Shown: in pieces, positions 1 through 8,499 of the stretch
Position numbering within the stretch: position 1 is the stretch's first letter
How the letters are laid out: every line of letters begins with the position of its first letter
Origin: Echinostoma caproni
Lineage: Eukaryota; Platyhelminthes; Trematoda; Plagiorchiida; Echinostomatidae
Direction of reading: 5' to 3'
Assembly (NCBI GenBank): GCA_900618425.1
Contig: UZAN01049860.1
Location: forward strand, 1-21,369
DNA length: 21,369 bases
Program-made: the position numbers and the translations under genes
Notes under the pieces: generated by a model
Database searches by the model: none
What the model was told of the DNA's origin: nothing
What the model saw: the letters and a program-made list of their open reading frames with translations, nothing else

Positions 1-188
1 GCTCCTATTTCACAGCGGCCAAATCGAGTATTATTTTCTCAACGTTGTCTGTAATAAAGAATTATGAAAGAGACCGGAGACCTACTGCGTAGTCGTGCAA
101 GTGCAGTTGACTCGACGTTTACCGTTGAGGGTTGGAAACTGATGATTATGGACAGTCAATAATTTTACATAACACTGATCACACTTAC

Positions 189-220
189 CTCGTTCTTCGC
201 TGTCATCACCGGTGAGTGCA
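189..220 (-). CDS. Possible 32-nt micro-exon of the WP-domain gene
   Basis: Bounded by CTACACTAG acceptor and a canonical GAG|GTAAGT donor (188-187). Joined to exon 3 it reads L-HSPVMTAKNE and leaves in phase 0. An alternative longer exon using the AG at 269 would be out of phase with exon 3. The next good acceptor (TTTATTACAG, exon from 48) gives a stop after five codons in that phase, so it could be the C-terminal exon, or the model is wrong here. The donor is the strong part of the evidence. Confidence 0.3.
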
Positions 221-314
221 CTAGTGTAGACAGTCGCGGAATTTCCCGAAATGCATCAGGACTGGTCAATAACATGTGACATTGTTTTCAGATTGGATTG
301 ATGAGATGACTTAC

Positions 315-453
315 GAAATGCTTGATATAGTTTGGCATTTAGAGGTAGACAGTCGACATGCAGCTCCGATTCAACAGCAATACAGTCAGGCAAAAGGAAT
401 AATCTCTTCGGGATCGGTTCCAAAGCGGGTTTACTGTCGTCAACCCTACTTGC
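315..453 (-). CDS. Exon 3 of the WP-domain gene
   Basis: Phase 0 exon from acceptor TTTATCCGAG|GCA to the canonical donor TTTC|GTAAGT at 314. It encodes 46 residues starting ASRVDDSKPALEPIPKRLFL and including LPDCIAVESELHVDCLPLNA, ending in phase 1. It joins exon 2 (phase 0) without a stop. No domain is recognised. The polypyrimidine tract is weak; two nearer AGs (ATATATATAG and ATTTAG) have better tracts but put a stop immediately in frame, which is why this start was chosen. If the donor at 314 is not used, the frame closes at a stop at 258-256. Confidence 0.52.
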
Positions 454-551
454 CTCGGATAAATAATCCAAGTTATACACACGGAATCTAAATCTATATA
501 TATAAAATAACAATAATCTTACATTTTTATTTTACCGAAGTTTTCCATTAC

Positions 552-628
552 CTCAATTGCATCGGATGACGCGACGTCCGTCTCCGTTTGATAGCGGCTC
601 TCGTACAATAGAGCCTTGTTGAAGTCAT
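552..628 (-). CDS. Exon 2 of the WP-domain gene
   Basis: The exon follows a 33-nt intron (661-629, GTAGGT...GATGTTTTAG) and enters with two bases, so the joined codon is G|AT (Asp). It encodes DFNKALLYESRYQTETDVAS and five more residues ending AIE, then donor GAG|GTAATG at 551. The phase 1 entry matches exon 1 exactly. The ...STDDFNKA..YE...TDvaSSD segment completes the domain begun in exon 1, where relatives have 'tadtyekAr..l..aE.TSD'. A second frame starting ATGACTTCA is also open, but it does not join exon 1 in phase. Confidence 0.68.
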
Positions 629-661
629 CTAAAACATCAGATTAATGTTAACAAAACCTAC
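629..661 (-). other. 33-nt intron
   Basis: GTAGGT donor, TTTTAG acceptor, exactly 33 nt. Inferred from frame and phase across exons 1 and 2 of the WP-domain gene. Tiny 5' introns of this size are a known feature of schistosome genes. Confidence 0.6.
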
Positions 662-848
662 CAGTAGACCGCAACAACTTCACAGGGTATTGTTTTCATG
701 CGTCCTGTGGTTGAACTCCTTGAAGGAACAGGAAGTTGTGTCGCTTCGTTGCCACCCCAGGCCAATGGACAGTGCCATCATCGTGATACCACGATTTGTG
801 CACTATCGCAACGGCATTGTTGTTCACAAATTCCGCAATTTTTAACAT
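662..848 (-). CDS. Exon 1 of uncharacterised gene with N-terminal WP-type domain; internal TGA
   Basis: Read on the minus strand from ATG 848-846, in a context of T/A-rich leader. The product begins MLKIAEFVNNNAVAIVHKSW and continues HDDGTVHWPG, then a segment ending YPVKLLRST. This matches, from memory, a small N-terminal domain of many uncharacterised invertebrate proteins (often DUF4806-linked), whose pattern is hydrophobic-xxF, VaVVPxxW, a WP pair, then P..W..Y.VrvL and a basic/acidic helix. The exon ends CT-ACT-G before GTAGGT at 661, phase 1. Codon 51 (698-696) is TGA where the family has Trp, a single-base TGG-to-TGA change. Reading frame is intact on both sides, so this is a recent nonsense allele, an assembly error, or a young pseudogene. 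Function unknown; the domain match is recollection, not a search. Confidence 0.62.
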
Positions 849-1799
849 TTAAAAAACGAACAACTTTAGTGGTTATTGTTTTGCTGTATACATATAATGA
901 AAAGAGGAAGTAAAAAAACTAAATTTATTTTGTAAATGCATCTGAAGTTTGTAAAATGGGAATAACCACGGAGTGATTGGTACACATAAAATGGCAGCAT
1001 TTTGCCGAGATGCGGGAGTGGGACGTCTTTACAGACGCAATAACGGACTTATAGCAAAGAAATTTATAAGTGTGACGAAGGTAAAATGCCACTGTAGAAA
1101 TCTGTACAGTGTTCGAATGGTGAAAAAGAAATATGGGAATCGGTGATCTGTGTAATCAGCCCCAGCTTGTTGTTGCATGTGACACATTTATTCGGGGAAC
1201 GGTTACTCAGTTGCACACCGTTTAATTTACAAAATCGCTGAGAGGAAAAACCCGGTTAAATGATACACCAGCATCATCCTGACATCCTTCGGTATCCGTC
1301 ACACTGTTGATTCACAAAGGCGACGAAAGATTTGGGATGCCGGAATAGTTGGTGATCGAACGAGATTCCTTACACAGCCCAAGAATGATTCGAACGGAAA
1401 CGCGGAGAAGTTGCCATTAGATCCGAATCGCTGAGCGTCATCAGGTAAATGCGATAAACAATGAACATTGTGTACACATAGATATCACGAAATTCTTTAA
1501 GAAGTTCATAAAATTAAGGACGTATGTAAGTTTTATAGTGAATTAGCAATACATGGGAAGATAGAAAAAAACAAGTGGATAAATTAACAAAATTAAAATA
1601 CAACACATCTGAAAGTTCTTGCCTAAGTAAAATAGGGCCCAAATATAACAGAAACTGCCGGAATTCTGTAGCTTTCCAACCTTCGAAGTCAGAAAAATCG
1701 TGGCATTTACGTGGAAAGTCAACAGGAAATTGACGACTAAGTCTTTTAAAAACTACAGTCATTCTGCAGATGACAGTAAGCGAACAGAATGAGAAGGGG
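849..1799. other. No supported gene
   Basis: AT-rich sequence upstream of the WP-domain gene on the minus strand, so it should hold that gene's promoter, though no core element stands out. A basic 51-codon plus-strand ORF (991-1146) is present but has no homology I recognise. The 82-codon minus ORF at 1514-1762 is low-complexity and unsupported. Confidence 0.5.
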
Positions 1800-2380
1800 A
1801 CCCAGTTCCCAACAAACCAATGAATGGGTATTTCATTACCACTCGATTGAAGGCTGCCTTATAACTCATCCTTGACGTTGTTGTCAGATGGGAGAGTTGG
1901 GGCGTAGACAGCGATTACTGTGAGGTTGACTGGATGACCCTTGAATCGTGTTACTGCAATCCTAGAGGATGTTGGTTTCCAGGAAAGTAAAGCACTATTA
2001 GCCCAATGGCTCAAAGCAAGTGCCACTCCGTGTTGACCCAACGTTTCGTTGCTGCTGTGATATAGCCAGTAATGGCTATCAATACCGGGGATTTTTATAC
2101 TTTTGGAGCCGGAGCCTGCCAATCTAACTTCTGAGAGGCATGCAATATTCAGCTGATAGTCATGCAGCGCGCGTATCGTTAGTGCCTGACTCCCGGCATC
2201 TAAGAGTGTTCTTACGTTCCAGCATCCAATGTAAGACGTTTTGCGTAGTGTGAGGTGTCCAGTGCGCATACTTGTCACCCGGGCCACAGGGCGCGTCGCT
2301 TCCCGGGAACGCCGTAGTATGATTAGCAATACAGGTTGAGTGAATATCCATGAATGTTGACTGTACGTTTGTATATTCAA
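1800..2380 (-). pseudogene. RTE-like LINE, 5' endonuclease domain fragment
   Basis: The minus frame carries an apurinic/apyrimidinic-type endonuclease of a non-LTR retrotransposon. Visible marks in order: IGCWNVRTLLDAGSQ, LNIACLSEVRL (catalytic Glu of the QETR-type motif), then GSKSIKIPGIDSHYWLY, HGVALALSHWANSALL, and VTRFKGHPVNLTVIAVYAPT. This is the endonuclease-reverse transcriptase family abundant in trematodes and tapeworms. A TAA follows DEL at about 1861-1859 where relatives have Tyr. The same frame then continues with LQSSGNEIP..., matching the next conserved block (IP.HD...AGDWN), to about 1800. It is therefore truncated, with a premature stop. The reverse transcriptase part is not downstream here. 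Dead copy. Confidence 0.85.
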
Positions 2381-3128
2381 TAAACGTTTATTTAAATAAG
2401 AAATTAAAAGTTCACGATTGGCAACTTTTGTAGTTCTGAACGAACGTCAAAGTGAACGCTTCTAGAGTGACAATTTTCGGTCACTTCGGATTATCGTTAG
2501 GTATACCGCATTCTAGTCCCAAGCACCAACAGGTCACGATCGTTTCCTCAGCTGTAAAGATTTTCTTCCACTAAAACGCGATACGAGAATTTGATAACGA
2601 CCTTTTCATTGAAGTGCATTGATCCTCCGATAAGACGCTCTAATCAAAACGTTTCGATTGAAATGAAATCCAAACAATATTATTTGGTGAATTTAGTGGT
2701 AAATTTCAATCTGATCACCGTTGAGAGAATGAAATGGGCTTCAAGTCAGCCAGTCTGGGTAGAGAAAGAGGTGGTTTGACAATAGTGCAGAACGCAGTGT
2801 CAGGACGAACTGACAACTAAAGATGAAAACATCAAGTATTATTAGGAAAATTATTACTTGCTTAACAAACAATAATCATACAACCACCGAAGATAGAACT
2901 TCATATCCTTAGTTTCAATTTAAACTGATATATTGAATAGAAGTGATGTGAAAAGGCTTGTCATTGATGCAACATAGAATTACAGTTTTTTGGTGAGGTA
3001 TTTTTATCAGACCTAGGCGTATTTCTTCCAACACAATATTCTGTGCAGCTGTGTCACCTGCTGATGTCCATTCGCTGTAATTGATTGTACACCAAAAATG
3101 GGAACATCTATTCAATTCTACCTTTCAG
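2381..3128. other. Intergenic, no supported gene
   Basis: No exon or recognised repeat was found apart from the end of the LINE fragment. The right edge is the 5' flank of the plus-strand docking-domain gene; a polypyrimidine-AG (TTCTACCTTTCAG) ends at 3128. Confidence 0.5.
3116..3128 (+). promoter_or_regulatory. 3' splice acceptor in the 5' UTR (cis intron or spliced-leader site)
   Basis: TTCTACCTTTCAG ends 34 nt before the ATG of the docking-domain gene. No upstream coding exon is visible, so it may accept a 5'-UTR exon or a trans-spliced leader, which flukes use. Inference only. Confidence 0.4.
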
Positions 3129-3162
3129 CGTGAGAGTAAATTAACTAACGCAAGGACCTCAA

Positions 3163-3288
3163 ATGGAAAACGAAGAAGTCATTCAAAATCCCCCGGTGAC
3201 CAACACGGAATCGTTAATCGAATCGGCCGATCCCAGGAAAACAGCAGCAATTTATTTGGAAAAACACGGAATTTTGCGGTTATTTGAA
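3163..3288 (+). CDS. RIIa/Dpy-30-type docking-domain protein, exon 1
   Basis: ATG at 3163 opens a 42-codon exon: MENEEVIQNPPVTNTESLIE, then SADPRKTAAIYLEKHGILRL, FE, with donor GAA|GTGAGC at 3289, phase 0. The stretch 'aaiYLEKHgIl.LFe' is the first helix of the PKA-RII-alpha/Dpy-30-like dimerisation-docking fold, as in EFCAB10, TEX55 and related small sperm or ciliary proteins. Such domains form four-helix dimers that hold partners in axonemes or bind AKAP-type helices. The acidic N-terminal tail has no motif. The gene lies on the opposite strand to both neighbours, so it is an independent unit. Confidence 0.78.
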
Positions 3289-3321
3289 GTGAGCATCAAT
3301 TTCTGTCTCACATGAATTTAG
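3289..3321 (+). other. 33-nt intron
   Basis: GTGAGC donor, ATGAATTTAG acceptor with TTTCTGTCTC upstream. Removing it fuses two halves of one domain in frame, which is strong evidence that it is real. Confidence 0.8.
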
Positions 3322-3420
3322 AAATTGACCTCGGATATAATTCTATATCAACCAGAAGATCCCATACAATATATGATTGACAATGTTGAACACATTCATC
3401 TGCAAATGGACAACAGTTAA
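3322..3420 (+). CDS. RIIa/Dpy-30-type docking-domain protein, exon 2
   Basis: Enters in phase 0 and encodes KLTSDIILYQPEDPIQYMID followed by 12 residues ending in DNS and TAA at 3418-3420. 'LTsdIilyqPEDPIqYMidnvE.I' is the diagnostic second helix: the (R/Q)PEDP turn and the Y-M/F-hydrophobic pattern are hallmarks of RIIa-like domains. The full protein is 74 residues, essentially one domain plus a short tail. Which paralogue it is cannot be told by eye; EFCAB10-like or TEX55-like proteins are the closest I recall. Ciliary or sperm-tail anchoring is an inference from the family. Confidence 0.8.
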   Translation, partial: KLTSDIILYQPEDPIQYMIDNVEHIHLQMDNS

Positions 3421-3578
3421 TGTCAAAAGAGGTGACTGGAAATTCAGCGCACTTTAATAGGCATGATGGGAGGTGAGAAGTAAGATAAAATCATCTATCA
3501 AACAAAATCCCACGTGCTTTTATAGAATTTCTGTCGAAATGCACGGCGTGTGGGGTCCTTTTTAATTGTCATGGGAGA

Positions 3579-3584
3579 AATAAA
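3579..3584 (+). terminator. Polyadenylation signal AATAAA
   Basis: About 160 nt after the docking-domain gene's stop, on the same strand. Confidence 0.45.
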
Positions 3585-5071
3585 TGATTTTGCAAGACAC
3601 TCGTTCTTCATCCAACCAGGGAACGCAGACCCTTCGAAATTCAAAATTATATTATATTACCACCATGATTAAGTAGTTCATCAATGAGAGTCAAATATTA
3701 CACCACTGCGTCAAGTATCTCAAAGTTGAGAAAACGTAAACCGAATAAACTAAACACTGAAATCAAATAGACAGCAGCTATCATTGAATCTAGGCATCAA
3801 CAGTCTAATTATCAGAATGCAAAGACGGAAATGTGACTGTTAACTCATAATACCGTAAATAATGACTGACAGTGCAACCACTCGGATCTGGCATGTGACA
3901 GCTCAAAAAAGGAGGTAAAGTAAAAGATAAAATTTAAAAGGCTATAAGAGTCCACGCTGCATCATTTAGCCGTCACCTAGTGTTCTGGTCACATGGAGAG
4001 CGCGGGTCCTGTGAGAACCTCGGTAAAACCCTGTACACAAGTCAAGGTTTTCATGAATTAAAATCGTCTTTCGTTTGGTCACAAACCGATCTCGACATCC
4101 CAATAGCGATCCCATTCTGACCACAATTTCACACGCGGCATACGGAACAAACACAGAGAAAGTTGTAAAACATTTCCGCTGATCTGAGTGAAATGTAGAC
4201 TGAATGTTAATTCACAGACAATCCGATTACATCGTTAATTTGAAATAATGGTTATTTTACTTTCCATCTCGTGACAGGGTGAACACAATGATCCATAAAG
4301 ATTCTAAAAGACAAGATTACAAGCGAGATCCAAAGTAATGCTATTTACTTTTACCCGAAGTTGTATTTACGCTATTTGTGTATCCGAGTGCAAACCTGCA
4401 AAGCATCAAGGTTGTTTCAGACGAGCAGGTGGCTAATAGTCCCATTTATTCACTTCATTTGGGAAGCTTTATCGAGTAGATGGAACGGGTGATTAAAGTG
4501 ACATCAGCACTCGTAACTTGGTAACATTTCATCAGGTAGTTACTTCGACGTTCTGACATTTGTTCTCCGGAGCTCGCCTTGATAGTTCTTTTCCTTGAAG
4601 CTTTTGCCTGCTCAGCCCCTGCATAAACAGCTAGTCAACCTTACCAGATTGCAGTCACTAGATGTCATATTTCTATCTTTCAGTACTTCATATTGCATCG
4701 AGACACTGAACTATGGTACATTCTTTTTGTCGGAAGCAGCGAGGTGATCAAAACATGACGTGGCTTAGGGAGATGAAAAAATGTGGTCGAATGGGTCTCC
4801 GCTGGAGGTTGAAGATAAAATTTTACGACACAAGTCTACGTTATATTGTAACCTCTAATGAGGCGCTACCATAAGCGAGGAATCATTGAAAGGCCAAACT
4901 CAACCTACAAGGACCGGAAAAGCGACAATTTCCATAATGATTCATGCTAAGAACATTCATGAATTCAGTTTGAATCGAACGCTTTGCAAGACGCCAGTGC
5001 TTGCTACAGATTTTATGGGATAAGGCTGAGATACAAAGTTGATAAAGGAAACAAGGCGGGTTTTGCGCAAT
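3585..5071. other. Intergenic, no supported gene
   Basis: No exon with splice sites and consistent phase was found on either strand. A moderately GC-rich patch at about 3966-4150 may be an old repeat. It shares only scattered words (CATGGAGA, TCCTG, TCAAG) with 6230-6310. Confidence 0.45.
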
Positions 5072-5077
5072 TTTATT
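5072..5077 (-). terminator. Candidate poly(A) signal of salvador
   Basis: AATAAA on the minus strand, about 280 nt past the salvador stop codon. It is the first canonical signal I see downstream. Confidence 0.4.
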
Positions 5078-5354
5078 ATGCAACTTGCATGTGAATGACA
5101 CGCATTAGTGTAGCTGGGCGAAAAATGAAAATCCCCAAGAGACAGTGCGATAATCCTGAAAGGTCGTTGACAATTTCATGAATGACTGAAGTGGTGATAA
5201 CATCTTACGGTTAGGTGAACCAAAGCGAGCAATTGATGCAAGAACAAGAACTAATGTCTATGAAGCTTAAAATGAATTTATATCTGACGCGCGTGCGTGT
5301 GAGTGCATGTGTATGTACAGTTTCCGATGACGAAGGGGATGAAATGTTTCGGAC

Positions 5355-5540
5355 CTAACTGGTCTCCTCGTGAGGCTGGTTCGGATGTTGCGTCGGATGG
5401 AGAGCAAACATGGAGGAGACAATGCGCAATCGCTCCTGTTCGTATGCAACTACAAGCGCATGCAACTCGCGATAGAAGAGATGGTCCAATGCGCGCGTCA
5501 CCTCGATCATTGTTTCCACATCTAACTGTCGGAAAAAGTC
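5355..5540 (-). CDS. sav: Salvador homologue, last exon (SARAH domain)
   Basis: Acceptor CTGTTTTTTTTCATTTTGTAG at 5541, then phase 0 coding for 61 residues and TAG (5357-5355). It begins DFFRQLDVETMIEVTRALDH and continues LFYRELHALVVAYEQERLRI, a long amphipathic helix that fits the SARAH domain of Salvador ('LfqLaDLdtyq..lk.lf..ELe.iV..YE..R'). SARAH helices pair Salvador with the Hippo/MST kinase and activate it. The tail after the helix is short and polar (HPTQHPNQPHEETS), as expected for a C-terminus. This exon, with the WW exon upstream, is what identifies the gene. Confidence 0.85.
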   Translation of the reverse strand, partial: DFFRQLDVETMIEVTRALDHLFYRELHALVVAYEQERLRIVSSMFALHPTQHPNQPHEETS

Positions 5541-5878
5541 CTACAAAATGAAAAAAAACAGAGCATATATTAACATTCCACTGTTAGCTTTTTACATATT
5601 CATTATTTTCTCTCAATTACGGAGAAATATACGGGCTGTTTGTTCAGCAGACCACAAACACCGCTGTGTGCGAGTAAAAAAATATGTAGAGCTCCAAAAA
5701 ATAACGTGAACCATTGCTTCCGGAATCAACAAAAAAAGTTACATTAAACGCGGTAAATGGCAGGAACACAACACATTGCAAATTCAGATATACCCACATT
5801 CAATTCAGTTGGTGTAAAAATATCGTGATTTGATTGAAAGATTGGGTATTTGAAATGCACGGAAAGCAGTTCACTCAC

Positions 5879-5940
5879 CACAAAGAACTTTTCTTCAGAC
5901 TCCAGGGTGGTGTTTTTGTAGTTTTCCACTTCGATGAATT
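5879..5940 (-). CDS. sav: Salvador homologue, exon before SARAH
   Basis: 62-nt exon between acceptor CACTTTTCTCTGTTGCCAG and donor GTG|GTGAGT. Enters with two bases (phase 1, completing Glu) and leaves in phase 0. Reads (E)FIEVENYKNTTLESEEKFFV, then runs into DFFRQLD of the last exon. In Salvador proteins this place holds the 'IPdWl.vY.......' lead-in to the SARAH helix, and 'EFIEVENY' is a plausible divergent equivalent. Both splice sites are close to consensus and both phases fit their neighbours. Confidence 0.7.
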
Positions 5941-6108
5941 CTGGCAACAGAGAAAAGTGAGACACTAGTAATAACACCATGGAAAACGAGGAGCCCGTAT
6001 GTTGATTCGAACACACACACGAAGATGATGAAGAAATGAAAACATAACATTCGGTTAGTAACCAGATTCCATAATCATAACAGTACACTATTTTCACACC
6101 CTCCTAAC

Positions 6109-6167
6109 GAAGACCATCCGAGGTGGTCGAAACGTTGAGCAATATAACACATCTGTTCAACAACGTT
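6109..6167 (+). ncRNA. Hammerhead-like ribozyme remnant (Penelope-type layout)
   Basis: Plus strand reads CTAACGA, one base from the hammerhead core CUGACGA. A 7-bp stem with a 3-nt loop follows (GACCATC-CGA-GGTGGTC, one G-U pair), preceded by an extra A, then GAAAC. After it, ACGTTG can pair with CAACGT of ACAACGTTGTC about 23 nt on, giving a closed stem III and a GUU cleavage triplet. Stem I is weak. 'GGTCGAAACGTTG' strings of this kind recur in terminal repeats of Penelope-like elements, which are known to carry hammerheads. Core position G5 is A, so activity is not expected. Confidence 0.35.
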
Positions 6168-6459
6168 GTCATATGCAAGCTCTTCTGAAAATATGACATT
6201 CTTGTGGGTTTTGGTGATCCTAAGTGTCCCCATGGAGAACGCCGGTTCGCGCTCCTGACTGTGCGAGATTCTACAAAACGCGACCAGACAAGCACATTAT
6301 AGTCAAGTGCAGTATTCCCCAGCCACATCGCGTCTTTCGATTATTGTAATTCTGTTTCACGGAGTTTGCATTAAAATCGCGAGATCTCTGAGCTTCGCAA
6401 CGAGGAAACGCAAGTGGCAGGAGCGTTTGCATGCGCTCATCCTTTATGGTGATCAGTTT

Positions 6460-6645
6460 CTTTTTACATTACACGCCTAAGTATGATGAACAGTAGACGG
6501 AGTAAACCCCATAGTCACGAGGACCTGCTGTTCAGTGTTGGAAACCGGCAACCTAAGCCCCGGGACTTGGAGTGGCGAACCACATAAGGCCCCGATAAGT
6601 TAGACGTGATATTGAACCGGACGACAGCAGAGTTGCCTACCACCA
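6460..6645 (-). mobile_element. SINE family A, 5'-truncated copy
   Basis: Read on the minus strand it carries the family body: TCTGCTGTCGTCCGG, TTATGTGGTTCGCCACTCC, AAGTCCCGGGGCTTAGG, TTTCCAACACTGAACAGCAG and the 3' end GTTCATCATACTTAGGCGTG followed by A-rich sequence. It is nearly the consensus of the copies at 11541 and 16799, but the tRNA-like head is missing, as expected for incomplete reverse transcription. Confidence 0.75.
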
Positions 6646-7205
6646 GCTGGAAGTAGCTGAGAGCTTTGAGCACCTCGGAGCTAGATTTTCGCCAAAAGTA
6701 GCAAGTAAGAGCAGCTATCGCCAACCTGATGTATCTATGGCACCATCATAAAACCGGACTCTCACTTTGGGGAGGTGTATATAGCCGAAGATCGTAGTGT
6801 TTTGCATTACGGCTACGAGACCAGACCTCTCCGCGATGAGGTTTTCTATATGCACCCACCGATTTCTTAGAAAAATTGCTCATATCTGATGGAAAAACTG
6901 GATGGGCAAACGACGAGGTTTGTCGTCATGTGTTGGGTGTGGAAAATCATTCTCTAAAATAAATGAATGCGCCGCGTCTGATGGCTAGGGCGTGTTTTGT
7001 GTACACCTGGCCAACGCCTAATTTTCCGTGCTCTCTTTGCATATGCTGGAAGATGCGTTTTGGGGGTCCGACTATAACCCAGCCAAGAGGTATGAAGAAG
7101 TTAGCGTTGGTTAGTGCTCGCTCACCTTCCAGATATGGACCCGAAGGACGATGATAGCCGTTAGTTAGAGGTGCTGAGAGAAAGGGTCCAAAATGAAGGT
7201 GTAGC

Positions 7206-7229
7206 GATTGCCGCCTGTCAGCGGCAATC
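7206..7229. repeat. Perfect 9-bp inverted repeat (hairpin)
   Basis: GATTGCCGC, six-base loop CTGTCA, GCGGCAATC. GC-rich for the surroundings. No known element recognised. Confidence 0.6.
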
Positions 7230-7989
7230 CTATGACCCATAAAATAGGCTAACAAACACAAACAGCATCGAAAAAAGTACGAGATGCCACCTCGAACAAA
7301 ACACAAACGATATAAAAGACGCCACTATGTACCCTATTTCCGAGAAACTTCAAATAAACTGTAATCGTTAGTGTGGGTGAGAAGAAGGATCACAAAACAG
7401 ATAGTGGCTCAACGATAGGACCTTAGGTTAGTTTGATAACCAACGATTTGTATCTCATCACAAGAACGAAAACCTATCAATAGAAAACCATACTGCATAC
7501 TGCATTATTAAGACCTAAAAGAATCTACTAATCTTTCAATATTAGCAAGGAGTGAACTATAATTATAGATTAACGAATAAAAATGGGAAAACATTAGATT
7601 TACCTGAAACGTTATATTTCAGCGAGGATTGCAAATTGCGGAGATCTGAGAAGAAGCTTTCCCTTTCAACATTTGGGTCCTTTAATGGAGCTGGAAGCCA
7701 AAGGTTTGGATGGTGTCGCTGACAATGCGGAATCAGAAGACTGTAGGAAGGAGGAAAAATATCAAACCAGATAGTGTCAAGCTGATGTAGCTATGAAAAA
7801 AATGCTTGACAACTTGCGATCACAACGTTCCGGGCATAAGACCAACCTTTGCAGGTACGGCGTCAACATAGTCATGGATTGAACGCAAAATATAGAAACA
7901 GAAAAATGATAAAACAAACGGTCAACTTTGGGGATAAGAACATTTTTACTTGTTTACTCCACGCCATTTTGACTTTTGGGATCTCACGT

Positions 7990-8446
7990 AGGAAAGGGTG
8001 CATTCACGCCATTGACTTCGGTCCGATGCCATAACCCGCAGTGTTTCTAGCCAACGACAATCCAAATCTTTGGGGCCCCAGTCGGGAAGCCCCAACGGAA
8101 GCCAGATCCGAGTAGTCTCTTTTACCCTCTGCGCCACGTCATAGCCTGTCCAACTCGTTGATTCTTCCAAACTGGACCGATGTCTGTGAATAGTGCACGA
8201 TGTGGCAGACGTTGCTCAGGGATTAGTAGGACGTGTCCTAGCCACCCAAGACGATGCTAGGAAATTATTTTGCTCAAAGGAAGACTATCGAATCCAAGAA
8301 CCTATCGTTTGACCTCATCGTTATTCACGCGATACTCCCACCATACGCGAGCGATGTTGCGAAGACAACGGTTGTCGAAGACGCATAGTCGTTGGACAGA
8401 GTGGTCAAGTTTCGCATCCATAGAGCAAGACGTCCTGTACCGCTGC
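7990..8446 (-). pseudogene. RTE-like LINE, reverse transcriptase C-terminal fragment
   Basis: Minus-strand reading gives, in order, VLLYGCET, FDNRCLRNIARVWWEYRVNN, a frame with TAG stops, HRLGWLGHVL, QRLPHRALFTDIGP, GQAMTWRRG, then after a one-base shift KETTR, WGPKDLDCRW, LETLRVMASDRSQWREC. These are the C-terminal blocks of the endonuclease-reverse transcriptases of trematodes and cestodes (RLRWLGHVLRM..., RR.LF, G..MTWRR, WLETL..mA.dR.QWR.C). It has at least two in-frame stops and two frameshifts. It probably belongs to the same broad LINE family as the endonuclease piece at 1800-2380. The order on the strand shows they are two insertions, not one element. Confidence 0.85.
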
Positions 8447-8499
8447 GCCCATTCAGTGAAAGGGGAAATGACTCATCGCACAGAAATTGGATTAGTCGC

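Noticed and set aside
1..48. Exon after TTTATTACAG continuing the WP-domain gene
   Set aside because: The acceptor is good, but in the required phase the frame stops after five codons, and in the longer frame (NVEKIILDLAAVK) it does not join the previous exon. Left open at the window edge.
991..1146. Basic 51-codon plus-strand ORF (MAAFCRDAGVGRLYRRNNGL...)
   Set aside because: No homology recognised, no convincing splice sites, and a length expected by chance in AT-rich DNA.
3966..6310. Similarity between 3990-4060 and 6230-6310
   Set aside because: Only short words match, with different spacing; not enough for a repeat family.
6947..7306. 119-codon minus-strand ORF and 63-codon plus-strand ORF
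   Set aside because: No motif, no exon borders, biased composition; more like an unclassified repeat in the salvador intron.
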